A DNA stretch of 20,066 nt from NZQO01 sp002693605. GTDB lineage: Bacteria; Bacteroidota; Bacteroidia; Flavobacteriales; Flavobacteriaceae. Both the position numbers and the translations under genes were made by a program. A model generated the notes under the pieces. That model was not told the DNA's origin. It ran no database searches and saw only the letters and a list, made by a program, of their open reading frames with translations. Positions 1-8,952 of this stretch are shown in pieces (position 1 is the first letter of the stretch; the number at the start of each line of letters is the position of its first letter). The DNA lies in the NCBI GenBank assembly GCA_963972105.1, contig CAXAVH010000045.1, forward strand, positions 1 through 20,066. The letters are read 5' to 3'.

Positions 1-70
1 AAAATTAAAACATTAAACGCGTATCAAAAAATTTCGTAAAATAACGTTTCGCATTCTCGCGGGTATATTC

Positions 71-3000
71 TTGCTATTGCTGCTCGTGGTTATCGTATTT
101 TCCATTCCTTCGGTACAAACCTATGTGGCAAAAGAGGTTACCAAAAACCTGAACGAAACCTATGGAACGAATATTACCGTAGACCGATTGGGCCTTAACT
201 GGAAGGGCGAGGTAGATATCAGGGAGGTATATATTGAGGACCATCGCAACGACACCTTGATATATGCCGATGTCGTGCAGACCAATATTCTCAATTTTCA
301 AAATTTATTGAAGGGCGACCTAGGTTTTGGCGATTTGCATTTTGGAAATGCGAAATTGTACGTTATCACCTACGAGGGGGAGGAGACCGACAATCTTTCG
401 CTCTTCGCCGAAAAGTTTGATACCGGACAGCCGCCCAGTGCAACGCCATTTTCTCTGTTTAGCAACGATGTTTCGCTCGAGAATTCTCACGTTAAGATTA
501 CCAATTATAACCTGGAAAATCCGGAGGTATTTAACCTGCGTAGCGTGAGCCTTATGGCAACCGACTTTCGGCTAAACGGCCCCGTGGTTGAAGCAGAAAT
601 TGAGAGTTTGTCGCTTGTGGCCGATAGGGGCTTTAAAATAGAAGATCTTGTTGCGAATTTCTACTACTCACCCGAGCGATTGGAACTGCAAGACTTACTC
701 CTGCAGACTGAAAAATCTACAATAAAGGGCGCTATTCTGCTGGATTATGCTGAAAAGGGAATGTCTGATTTTGAGAACAACGTTCAGATTGTGGCGAAAT
801 TTGAAGATTCGGAAGTTGCGACTAACGACATCAACGCCTTTTATAATGAGTTTGGTCCCGATATCGTGGTGTCGGTAGATGGAACGTTACAGGGTACATT
901 GAACAGCTTCGAATTCACCGATGCCAAGCTAAATACCGATGACACCTACGTGTCCGGAAGTTTCAGCTTTGAAAACCTGTTGGATGAGGACGCACCATTC
1001 AACATACAAGCGCGCAACCATTCGGTCCTGACTTCCTACTATACGCTACGGCGATTTATGCCCCGCATTTTGGGAGATGTGTTGCCCAACGAGCTAAAAA
1101 CATTGGGAACCTTTCGTTTTGTGGGAACTACGCAGATTACCCCAGAGCAACTTAACACAAATGCAAAAATCACCTCGGCCATTGGCAATGCCGAAGCTAA
1201 GGTAACAATGACCAACATGGATAATTTTGAGCGGGCAAGCTATACGGGCGACGTGATTCTCTCCCAGTTCAACCTTGGCAAATTGCTTAATACAAAATCG
1301 TTGGGCACCACTACGGCCAATCTTAGCATTGACGGTAGCGGGTTTACCCAAAATACAGTGAATACCGAGGTGGCGGGCACGATTTCCTCCTTTCATTTTG
1401 AAGGATATAGATATACTAATATCGAAGTTTCCGGAAACTTGAAGAACCCCATTTTCAATGGCGAACTTACCATAGACGACCCCAACTTGAAACTCAACTT
1501 TCAGGGGCTAGTCGATGTTTCAAAAGACTTCAACCAATACGATTTTGAGGCCGACGTAGAATATGCCGAGCTCAACAAACTGAACCTTTTTACACGAGAC
1601 AGCGTAGCCGTATTCGCCGGCCGGGTAATTATGGATATGGATGGAACCACCATAGACAATGCCGTGGGAACCATCGAGTTCCTGCAGACGTTTTACCAAA
1701 ACACCACTGAGGATTACTACTTCGACGATTTCCTGATCGTATCGTCATTTGAGGATGAGGAGCGCACTATTGAGGTTATATCGCCCGATATTATTAGTGG
1801 CAAGATTACCGGTCAATTTTTAATCGAGGATATCCCAGATCTTTTCGTAAACGGGTTGGGAAATTTGTACACCAACTATATTCCGAAGGAAGTGGGCAGC
1901 GACCAATATATAAAGTACGATTTTGAAGTGTACAATAAAATCATCGATGTCTTCGTGCCGCAACTAAAACTGGGCGAGAATACTCGTATCGACGGGTTCA
2001 TCTCTTCAGATGAAACAAAGTTCGCGCTCGATTTTAAATCGCCCGAAATTCTACTTTTCGATAACTACCTGGGCAATGTAGATGTGGTCATTGACAACGA
2101 CAACCCACTCTACAACGCCTTCATATCGGTAGATAGTGTCTATACCGGGTTTTATAATTTCACCGATGTCAATGTAATTAACAAGACATTGAACGACACG
2201 CTGCGCCTACGGGCCGAGTTCAAGGGAGGAGAAGGTATGGACGATCTTTTCAACCTGTCGCTGTATCATACCATTAACGCCGAGGGGCGCTCTGTGGTAG
2301 GGGTCAAAAAGTCTGATATTACCTTCAAGGACAATGTTTGGTATCTCAACGAGACCAATAACAACCTCAATAAAGTTGTTTTTGACCGCGACTTCAAAAC
2401 CATTCGAATTGACAGTCTCGTGCTAAACCACAATGACGAGGTTATACAGCTGGCTGGGGTGGTGCGCGATTCGACCTACAAAGATTTGAAGCTGCGCTTC
2501 AACGATGTTAACATCGGCAACATTACACCCGATGTGGATAGCTTGCGCTTACGCGGAAACGTGAACGGAAAACTGAACTTTCTCCAGAAAGACGGGGCAT
2601 ATTATCCAACATCATCAGTTACCATAGATGATGTGGTGATCAATGAGGTTCCATTCGGGGACCTCGATCTGGAGATTAACGGAAATGAAGATCTTTCAAA
2701 ATACCAGATCAACACCACGCTCATCAATGATGGGGTAAAATCAATTAGCGCCGTGGGTGAAATCGATGTGAGCGCCCAAAATCCGAGTATACGGCTCAAC
2801 GTCGATTTGAATGAGTTCAACCTCCAGGCCCTAAGCCCTTTTGGTGCCGATGTGCTGACCGATATTCGCGGCCTCATTAGCGGAAACGCTCGGGTTTCTG
2901 GCAATTACAAGTCGCCCGATATATTGGGTAGGTTTTGGGTAAACGGCGGTGGGCTTATGATTCCGTTCTTAAATACCGATTTCAGTATCGAAGATAATAC

Positions 3001-4459
3001 CCTCGTCACGGTAACCACCAACCAGTTTAAAATGGAGGCGACCACCATTACCGATACGAAATTTCAAACTACCGGCACCTTTACAGGTCTGGCCACACAT
3101 AAAAATTTTGGTGATTGGGCGCTCGATTTGGACATTAGCACCGACCGTTTACTAGTATTGGACACAAAACCGGAAGAGGAATCCCTCTATTATGGAACTG
3201 CCTTTATCAGTGGAACAGCCGATATCGCTGGGCCCGTGGACGAACTAAATATTGATGTCTTCGCCACTACCGAGGAAGGAACCACATTTAAAATCCCACT
3301 CAGCGACACCGAGACCATTAGCGACGATTCATTCATCCACTTTCTCTCGCCCAAGGAAAAGGAGGCACTTACCAGCGGAGAATATATAGAATCGGTTGAT
3401 GAGAAGGGAATGACCCTGAATTTCGACTTAGATATTAACGACAATGCCGAAGTCGAGGTAGTGGTAGACCAAGTCAATAATTCCCGATTGATAGGTAGGG
3501 GAGCTGGTACCTTGCTAATTCGTATCAATACCCTCGGAAAATTTCAAATGTGGGGCGACTTTTTGGTAATTGAAGGTCTTTTCGATTTCCGATACGGCGG
3601 GCTTATTCAAAAGGAAATAGAGGTGGTTCCGGGCGGAAACATTACCTGGGACGGCCAGCCAGAACGAGCGAACCTAGATTTGAGTGCCAAGTACGAGACC
3701 ACCGCCAACCCATCGGTAATCTTAGACAATCCAACGCTCAACCGAAAAATTCCGGTGGAAGTTATCGTAGACCTTTCCGGAGAAATAATTCAGCCCGATC
3801 TTAATTTCCGTATCGATTTTCCACGCGTAAGCTTGACGCTTAAAAGCGAACTGGAGTACCAACTTCGGAACGAGGACGAACGCCAGAAACAGGCCCTGTT
3901 TCTAGTTGCCACCGGGTCGTTCGTAAACGATGATTACCAAGGTGCCAATGCATTTACCGGCACGCTGGTGGAGCGCGTTTCTGGGCTTGTAAACGAACTT
4001 TTTGCCGACGAGGACGGGAAATTTGCCGTGGGCCTCGACTATACCCAGGCTACCAATTTGCCCAATCAAGAAACTGCCGGAAGGGTGGGCGTAACGCTAT
4101 CTACCCAAATTAATGAGCGGATTTTGATAAACGGTAAGGTCGGGGTGCCCGTGGGTGGCGTGAACGAAACTTCGGTTGCGGGCGATATCGAGGTGCAATG
4201 GCTCGTAAACGAAGACGGTAGTCTACGCATCAATTTCTTTAACAGGCAAGCCGATATCCAGTTTATTGGGGAAGAGCAAATTTTTAAGCAGGGCGCCGGA
4301 GTTTCCTATTCGGTAGATTTTGACACTTTCCGAGAGTTGGTGTTCAAGTTGTTCAACAAGCGCCTAACCTTGGAATCTGAGAACGAACTGCCCATTGTGC
4401 CGGATGATAGCAGCTATCCTATAAATTTCAACAACGATGCTATTTTAGAGGAAAACTGA
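71..4459 (+). CDS. tamB: TamB-family inner-membrane-anchored translocation/assembly module (DUF490, AsmA-like)
   Basis: TamB proteins span the periplasm as long beta-taco structures. They help assemble outer-membrane proteins and are thought to carry phospholipid from inner to outer membrane. Seen here: about 1462 residues, a hydrophobic N-terminal segment followed by SIPSVQT, a very long beta-rich middle with repeated alternating hydrophobic residues, and a C-terminal TamB (DUF490) region from about residue 990. A glycine-rich stretch near residues 1137-1200 (GRGAGTLLIRI, later VIEGLFDF) is typical of the family. The length fits Bacteroidota TamB, which usually has 1400-1700 residues. The start is uncertain. 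The first usual start codon is TTG at 71, but the open frame begins just after a TAA at 14-16, and codons 17-70 encode a Lys/Arg-rich stretch running into the membrane segment. The real start may therefore be a rarer codon upstream, such as ATC at 23 or ATA at 41. The stop directly abuts the convergent ridA stop. Confidence 0.9.
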   Translation: MLLLLVVIVFSIPSVQTYVAKEVTKNLNETYGTNITVDRLGLNWKGEVDIREVYIEDHRNDTLIYADVVQTNILNFQNLLKGDLGFGDLHFGNAKLYVITYEGEETDNLSLFAEKFDTGQPPSATPFSLFSNDVSLENSHVKITNYNLENPEVFNLRSVSLMATDFRLNGPVVEAEIESLSLVADRGFKIEDLVANFYYSPERLELQDLLLQTEKSTIKGAILLDYAEKGMSDFENNVQIVAKFEDSEVATNDINAFYNEFGPDIVVSVDGTLQGTLNSFEFTDAKLNTDDTYVSGSFSFENLLDEDAPFNIQARNHSVLTSYYTLRRFMPRILGDVLPNELKTLGTFRFVGTTQITPEQLNTNAKITSAIGNAEAKVTMTNMDNFERASYTGDVILSQFNLGKLLNTKSLGTTTANLSIDGSGFTQNTVNTEVAGTISSFHFEGYRYTNIEVSGNLKNPIFNGELTIDDPNLKLNFQGLVDVSKDFNQYDFEADVEYAELNKLNLFTRDSVAVFAGRVIMDMDGTTIDNAVGTIEFLQTFYQNTTEDYYFDDFLIVSSFEDEERTIEVISPDIISGKITGQFLIEDIPDLFVNGLGNLYTNYIPKEVGSDQYIKYDFEVYNKIIDVFVPQLKLGENTRIDGFISSDETKFALDFKSPEILLFDNYLGNVDVVIDNDNPLYNAFISVDSVYTGFYNFTDVNVINKTLNDTLRLRAEFKGGEGMDDLFNLSLYHTINAEGRSVVGVKKSDITFKDNVWYLNETNNNLNKVVFDRDFKTIRIDSLVLNHNDEVIQLAGVVRDSTYKDLKLRFNDVNIGNITPDVDSLRLRGNVNGKLNFLQKDGAYYPTSSVTIDDVVINEVPFGDLDLEINGNEDLSKYQINTTLINDGVKSISAVGEIDVSAQNPSIRLNVDLNEFNLQALSPFGADVLTDIRGLISGNARVSGNYKSPDILGRFWVNGGGLMIPFLNTDFSIEDNTLVTVTTNQFKMEATTITDTKFQTTGTFTGLATHKNFGDWALDLDISTDRLLVLDTKPEEESLYYGTAFISGTADIAGPVDELNIDVFATTEEGTTFKIPLSDTETISDDSFIHFLSPKEKEALTSGEYIESVDEKGMTLNFDLDINDNAEVEVVVDQVNNSRLIGRGAGTLLIRINTLGKFQMWGDFLVIEGLFDFRYGGLIQKEIEVVPGGNITWDGQPERANLDLSAKYETTANPSVILDNPTLNRKIPVEVIVDLSGEIIQPDLNFRIDFPRVSLTLKSELEYQLRNEDERQKQALFLVATGSFVNDDYQGANAFTGTLVERVSGLVNELFADEDGKFAVGLDYTQATNLPNQETAGRVGVTLSTQINERILINGKVGVPVGGVNETSVAGDIEVQWLVNEDGSLRINFFNRQADIQFIGEEQIFKQGAGVSYSVDFDTFRELVFKLFNKRLTLESENELPIVPDDSSYPINFNNDAILEEN

Positions 4460-4840
4460 TTATAAGGAAGCGATCATCGATATTTCCACGTTCACGAACT
4501 TAGGAAGGTTGGCAACTTCAACTGTTTCCCTTGCGGGCGCGGTAGCTTCATCAAAATAGGTGGCGTATACTTCGTTGATCGCTGTGAAATTGTTCATATC
4601 ACTGATGAAAATAGACGACTTCAGCACGTGCCCAAAATTCATCTCGGCCGCGGCCAATACGGCTTTCAAGTTCTCCATTACCTGCTTGGTTTCCGCTTGT
4701 ATATCGCCTTCCACCAAGTTTCCGGTAGCGGGGTCGATGGCAATTTGGCCCGACGTATAGAGCATATCTTTTTTCATTATGGCTTGGCTGTAAGGGCCAA
4801 TAGGAGCCGGGGCGTTGGGCGTATGAATTATTTTCTTCAT
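4460..4840 (-). CDS. ridA: RidA (YjgF/YER057c/UK114) enamine/imine deaminase
   Basis: RidA hydrolyses reactive 2-aminoacrylate and related enamine/imine intermediates made by PLP enzymes, releasing ammonia and 2-keto acids. It works as a cytosolic homotrimer. The 126-residue length is standard. Family signatures are visible: PIGPYSQA at 13-20, SGQIAID at 30-36, and PARETVEV, whose Arg104 corresponds to the catalytic, carboxylate-binding Arg105 of the E. coli protein. Glu119 in VNVEI matches the conserved C-terminal acidic residue. The gene begins with ATG 19 bases downstream of the lptD stop on the same strand, so the two are probably cotranscribed; no functional link to LPS export is evident. 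Its stop codon lies immediately next to the stop of tamB on the other strand, with no intergenic base. Confidence 0.95.
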   Translation of the reverse strand: MKKIIHTPNAPAPIGPYSQAIMKKDMLYTSGQIAIDPATGNLVEGDIQAETKQVMENLKAVLAAAEMNFGHVLKSSIFISDMNNFTAINEVYATYFDEATAPARETVEVANLPKFVNVEISMIASL

Positions 4841-4859
4841 TTTTTGGAAAAGTTAAAAA

Positions 4860-7604
4860 TTAGAGTTGTTGGTCGGGCTCGCGCCGCTTGTCATATTTTA
4901 TATCGCTCAAGATAGACGATTTTATGCCAATGTAGAAATACCAAGCGGTATTGATACTCCCAATGGGGGTCCAGTTGAAACTCATTTTCCAACTTTCCAA
5001 ATCGCGCTGGAAACGAAGTTGCGTAAGGGTAACCCCATTGTTCTTAAAATCGTAACCCGACGAAACTCCTACCTTCCAGCGCGGAGACAGCTCCAGGTTT
5101 GAGCTAAACATGAGCGACTGGGAGGAAATCTCGCTCTGCCTTCGGCTATTGCTGTACGTAATAGTGTACGCTAGGCGCAAATCCCAGGGAATGTCGTAGT
5201 TAAACCAAGTTACGTCTTTGTCCACATCGGTATTCTCGCTTTCGTAAATGTCTCCATCGTAAAAGTCAGTAGCCTCTCCGAATAGGTCGTCGGGCCGTCC
5301 CCCATTTCTGAAAGTCTCGTTGTCCAGCCTATCGGTATCTTCCTGCTTCCCTTGAAAATCCCTGCTGGAAAATGCATAGTTAATGCTAATGTTGGCATTG
5401 GTGAGGCGAAAAAGGCTCCCGCCATTATTGATGTTGAACTCATCGATTCGTTGGTTATTGTTGTTCAACGCATAGGGATCTAACGAGCCGTTAAAGTTGA
5501 ACTCGAGTTTTTCTACCAGCGGTATGCTTCCCGTTACGCGCAAGGGGCTCCAGGCCAGGGAATCACCGGCTAGATTATAGGCGGTGGAAAAATTCAAGTT
5601 ATTAAGTATAATTAATTTTTTAGGCTCGGTAGCCGTGGTATCCCGATCTCGAATCTTGGCCTCAAAAGTGTTACTAAGCGAGAGCCCAATGTTGCTGCTG
5701 AAATTTCGGCTTGGCGCCCCATATAGGGTATTTTCAAAACGGGAATACGATACAACTTCATCATTAATGTCAGGGTCGGCAGTGGGGACGGTGTATTCGT
5801 CGTAATATTCATCGAAAGCGGGGTTGAGGTTGTAGCTTACCGAAGGCCGCATAACGTGTCGAAGTGCCTGGATTTTCGCATCTCTGCCAAAGTTGAACAT
5901 CCCGTACACCGTTGTGCCCAAGCTCGTGGCAAGATTATAGGTTAGGTAGCGGTCGAAACCGTTTAGGGTATCTTGAACTACCGCACCAGCGCCATCGTTG
6001 AGTGATTGGTCGAACGACCGCTCAATCGTCTTAAGGGTCCAAGTTTCACGCAGGGAGGTTCCGGCCGAGGCGCTCAGGAACTTTAAGATCTTAAAGTTGG
6101 TGCTTATCGGCACGGTGTGCCGAGCGCCGATTTGGGCCTTTTGGAACATTTCTGAAGTAAAAAAATCATCGTCAGTCGTTTCAATGAAATTCTGCGCCGA
6201 AAGATCGTACTGGAAATTAATGTTGTGGATAATACCGTTTTTAATACCATTTTTGGGCGCGAACGGGAAAATACGCGACACGCTCGCATCGAGATTTGGC
6301 AACGACATCGTTATTGCCTGGGTATTGGTATTTTGCGAATGCGTGCCGGCTAGCGTAAGGTTTACCTGGGGTTCGCCCTCAAAGGTTTTTGAATAGGAAA
6401 CCGACGAGCTGAGCGTGTTGACCAACGCGCTGGCGTTGTTGAGTTGGTTAATGGACTGCTGGAAATACCGACTGCTCCCTAAGTTTACCGAGGCGGCAAA
6501 ACGCGACGACGGACTGGCTTTCGGGTCTTGGTTATGATTCCAGCGAATATTGTAGACCGAGCTCTGGGAAAAATCCGGGAATCCCCGTTCGCTATTTATC
6601 AAATTCTCATAACGGAGGCTCACATTTCCGCGAAAGCGATACCTATTTGCATAACTGCTCTCGCCGCGCAGGGCATAACTGCCATTGGTATAGTAGTCGC
6701 CAAGGAGGGTAAGGTCAAGGTAATCGTTGATGGCAAAGTAATACCCACCGTTCTGGAAGAAGAAGCCACGGTTGTTGTTCTCGCCAATAGTGGGAATGAT
6801 AAAGCCGGAAGTTCGGTCCTCGGTAAGCGGAAAATACGCAAATGGCAGGCCCACGGGGGTGGGCACATCGGCAATGTACATATTGGTGAGGCCGGTCACT
6901 ATTTTTTTCTTCGGAACGAATTTCGCCTTGCGGGTATAAAAATAGTATTCGGGATCGTCCAGGTTAGTAGAGGTAGTGAACCGAACGTTCTTCAGAAACA
7001 CCACCGAGTCGTTTTCTTTCTTGGTTACCTCTGCCAGTACGTTGAACCCGCTTTGCTCGGTACGCGAGTTGAAGACCAACGCCTTCTCCGAATCAAAGTT
7101 GAACCGGATGGAATCTGGCCGCACCTCATTCTGCGCCTGGATGAAAATGGGTTTCTGGGTATAGGCCCCGGCGCTGTCTATTCCCTTGGCATATACCTCG
7201 TTCTTATTGTAATCTAGTATAATGAGTCCGGCGTCTATGCGCATATCGCCATAAATCACGTACGCTTGGTTGTACATATACACCTTGTTGGCGTTCCGGT
7301 CTATGTACACGTAATCTTCGCCATAATATTCAATCTCTTGCTCCAGCAACTCCTTTTCGGACCTTATGGAATCATTCCGTATTGAATCGCGGTCGGTTAC
7401 GGGAATATCTTCGGAAATAAGGGTAGGGGTAACGGTTAGCGTATCTACAGGTTCTTCGGCAGGTATAGACACCTCATTTTTCGGCGGGATATCTTGCGAA
7501 AACACTGCCGGCCCGCCCACGAACAGCATCAAAAAAAGAAATCGGGTAAGTTGTTTTTGTATGGGCAAAGTAATGGCTGTATTTTTATCAATTTCCTTTC
7601 GCAA
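4860..7604 (-). CDS. lptD: LptD-like outer-membrane LPS assembly protein (OstA family)
   Basis: LptD is the outer-membrane beta-barrel that, with LptE, inserts LPS into the outer leaflet. The 914 codons begin with a signal peptide ending near PAVFSQ. A Pro/Thr/Glu-rich linker follows, then a short OstA/LptA-like jellyroll at about residues 93-150 (YVYIDRNANKVYMYNQAYV, AGLIILDY), the motif PTPVGLPFAYFPL near residue 250 at the barrel entry, and a long C-terminal barrel. I see no cysteine in the protein, so the interdomain disulfides known from E. coli LptD cannot form. The start is unclear: the frame opens with TTG at 7604, but a second TTG at 7568 gives a more usual signal peptide (MPIQKQLTRFLFLMLF). 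No ATG fits before the signal peptide. The gene is divergent from the amidase gene and followed by ridA. The family assignment is firm; the LPS role is inferred from the family. Confidence 0.9.
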   Translation of the reverse strand: MRKEIDKNTAITLPIQKQLTRFLFLMLFVGGPAVFSQDIPPKNEVSIPAEEPVDTLTVTPTLISEDIPVTDRDSIRNDSIRSEKELLEQEIEYYGEDYVYIDRNANKVYMYNQAYVIYGDMRIDAGLIILDYNKNEVYAKGIDSAGAYTQKPIFIQAQNEVRPDSIRFNFDSEKALVFNSRTEQSGFNVLAEVTKKENDSVVFLKNVRFTTSTNLDDPEYYFYTRKAKFVPKKKIVTGLTNMYIADVPTPVGLPFAYFPLTEDRTSGFIIPTIGENNNRGFFFQNGGYYFAINDYLDLTLLGDYYTNGSYALRGESSYANRYRFRGNVSLRYENLINSERGFPDFSQSSVYNIRWNHNQDPKASPSSRFAASVNLGSSRYFQQSINQLNNASALVNTLSSSVSYSKTFEGEPQVNLTLAGTHSQNTNTQAITMSLPNLDASVSRIFPFAPKNGIKNGIIHNINFQYDLSAQNFIETTDDDFFTSEMFQKAQIGARHTVPISTNFKILKFLSASAGTSLRETWTLKTIERSFDQSLNDGAGAVVQDTLNGFDRYLTYNLATSLGTTVYGMFNFGRDAKIQALRHVMRPSVSYNLNPAFDEYYDEYTVPTADPDINDEVVSYSRFENTLYGAPSRNFSSNIGLSLSNTFEAKIRDRDTTATEPKKLIILNNLNFSTAYNLAGDSLAWSPLRVTGSIPLVEKLEFNFNGSLDPYALNNNNQRIDEFNINNGGSLFRLTNANISINYAFSSRDFQGKQEDTDRLDNETFRNGGRPDDLFGEATDFYDGDIYESENTDVDKDVTWFNYDIPWDLRLAYTITYSNSRRQSEISSQSLMFSSNLELSPRWKVGVSSGYDFKNNGVTLTQLRFQRDLESWKMSFNWTPIGSINTAWYFYIGIKSSILSDIKYDKRREPDQQL

Positions 7605-7610
7605 AAAACA

Positions 7611-7618
7611 TAACTTTG
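7611..7618 (+). promoter_or_regulatory. Candidate -7 element (TAACTTTG) for the amidase gene
   Basis: TAACTTTG matches the Bacteroidota primary sigma factor -7 consensus TAnnTTTG exactly. It lies just upstream of lptD and points towards the amidase, which would give a leader of about 150 bases. I see no TTG at the expected -33 distance, so this rests on one short motif. Confidence 0.35.
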
Positions 7619-7699
7619 CATACCATTTGTACGCGATACGTTATATTACGACCAAGGCCCTATTTTAGTTGGGTTGGCTTGGCCTAATTTTTGAAACCT

Positions 7700-7707
7700 C
7701 AAAATTA
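7700..7707 (-). promoter_or_regulatory. Candidate -7 element (TAATTTTG) for lptD-ridA
   Basis: On the minus strand the bases read TAATTTTG, an exact match to TAnnTTTG. It would start an lptD-ridA transcript near 7693, with a leader of about 90-125 bases depending on which TTG start is used. No clear -33 element is visible. Confidence 0.35.
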
Positions 7708-7781
7708 AACATATTTTTCGGCCTATGTTTTTTAATTCCGGATTTTTAAAATATCAATTTTCAACGCACCTTACCTATACT

Positions 7782-8900
7782 ATGAAACTTAAATTGTTCC
7801 TACTTGCCTGCTTGGGCATTGCAATTGCCACGACCACCTATAGTACCGCAGCAACCACCCCCTCAAAGCCCTTTGTGGTCGTGTTGGACGCGGGTCACGG
7901 CGGGCACGATAGTGGTAACACGGGCAATGGTTACAAGGAAAAGGACATTGCCTTGAATATTGTATTGCAAGTGGGTAAACTACTCGAAAAAGAGCCGGGC
8001 ATAAAGGTAATCTACACGCGTACTACCGATAAGTTTATCGACCTTCACGAACGCGGCGCCATCGCCAATAGGGCCGATGCCGATCTTTTCGTCTCGGTAC
8101 ACTGCAATGCGCACCATTCGCAAGCCTATGGTACCGAAACGTTCGTCTTGGGGCTTCACGCCAATGAACGTAACCTAGAGGTGGCCAAGAAGGAGAATGA
8201 GGTTATTTTCCTGGAAGAAAATTACCGCGAAAATTACGCGGGCTACGACCCCAATTCGCCCGAGTCTTTCATTGGCCTTACCCTGATGCAGGAAGAATAC
8301 CTGGACCAGAGTATTATGTTGGCTGGGCTTATTCAGAACAACTTCACCAACCGCCTGCACCGTAAGGACCGCAGTGTGAAACAGGCAGGATTTATAGTAC
8401 TTCACCAAAGTTATATGCCAAGTGTTTTGATTGAAACGGGCTTTCTTACCAACAAGGAGGAAGGAAAATACCTAAACTCGGCTAAGGGTCAGCAGGAAAT
8501 GGCAAATTCGATTGCTGACGGAATCAAGAATTACCGAAAGAACCTCGAGTTGGCCACGAGTGCCGCCCAAAATCCAGTAATTACTAAATCGGAAATTGAA
8601 AACGCCATCGATAAGTCCGATGCCGAGATCTACAACGGCGTAACCTTTAAGGTACAAGTGGCCGCCGGCAGAAAAAAAATTGAGCCCCATGCTTATAACT
8701 TCAAGGGTCTGCAAGGAGTATCCCGCGAAAAAGAAGATGGGATGTTTAAATACTATTATGGGGCCACGTCAAATTATAGCGAGATTAAGCTAAAGCACAC
8801 GTTCGCCAAGGAAAAGGGCTTTGCCACCAGCTTTGTGGTTGCTTTTAAAAATGGAAAGAAGCAGGAACTTACTGAGGTTTTAAATTCAAAAGATAAATAG
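7782..8900 (+). CDS. Exported N-acetylmuramoyl-L-alanine amidase (Amidase_3) with C-terminal SPOR-like domain
   Basis: This zinc enzyme cleaves the bond between N-acetylmuramic acid and L-alanine in peptidoglycan, in the periplasm, usually during cell separation. From ATG 7782 the product has 372 residues and opens with a clean signal peptide (MKLKLFLLACLGIAIATTTYSTAA). An in-frame ATG at 7725 would add 19 residues before the signal peptide, so I prefer 7782. Amidase_3 motifs: LDAGHGGHDSG with zinc ligand His39, Glu53 in YKEKD, His107 in SVHCNAHH, and catalytic Glu218 in VLIETGF. Residues about 287-366, starting VTFKVQVAAG, resemble a SPOR fold, which in other proteins binds denuded septal glycan. 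I found no long inserted regulatory helix of the E. coli AmiB/C kind, although the segment around residues 130-190 is extended. The MCE gene follows after 52 bases. Confidence 0.95.
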   Translation: MKLKLFLLACLGIAIATTTYSTAATTPSKPFVVVLDAGHGGHDSGNTGNGYKEKDIALNIVLQVGKLLEKEPGIKVIYTRTTDKFIDLHERGAIANRADADLFVSVHCNAHHSQAYGTETFVLGLHANERNLEVAKKENEVIFLEENYRENYAGYDPNSPESFIGLTLMQEEYLDQSIMLAGLIQNNFTNRLHRKDRSVKQAGFIVLHQSYMPSVLIETGFLTNKEEGKYLNSAKGQQEMANSIADGIKNYRKNLELATSAAQNPVITKSEIENAIDKSDAEIYNGVTFKVQVAAGRKKIEPHAYNFKGLQGVSREKEDGMFKYYYGATSNYSEIKLKHTFAKEKGFATSFVVAFKNGKKQELTEVLNSKDK

Positions 8901-8923
8901 CAAGGTTATTTTACAGATATTCT

Positions 8924-8931
8924 TAAATTTG
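8924..8931 (+). promoter_or_regulatory. Candidate -7 element (TAAATTTG) for the MCE-redox operon
   Basis: TAAATTTG fits TAnnTTTG exactly and lies 21 bases before the TTG start of the MCE gene, implying a short leader of roughly 15 bases. If active, it would let the MCE-to-12540 operon be transcribed apart from the amidase. No -33 TTG is seen at the usual spacing. Confidence 0.4.
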
Positions 8932-8952
8932 TTGAAATCTTAATCTGTACCC

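Noticed and set aside
6528..7217. Open frame of 229 codons on the plus strand inside lptD
   Set aside because: It is antisense to a well-supported coding frame, has no recognisable motif or signal, and its composition is that expected of a shadow frame.
7725..7781. Upstream ATG start for the amidase
   Set aside because: It would place 19 extra residues before an otherwise complete signal peptide beginning at ATG 7782.
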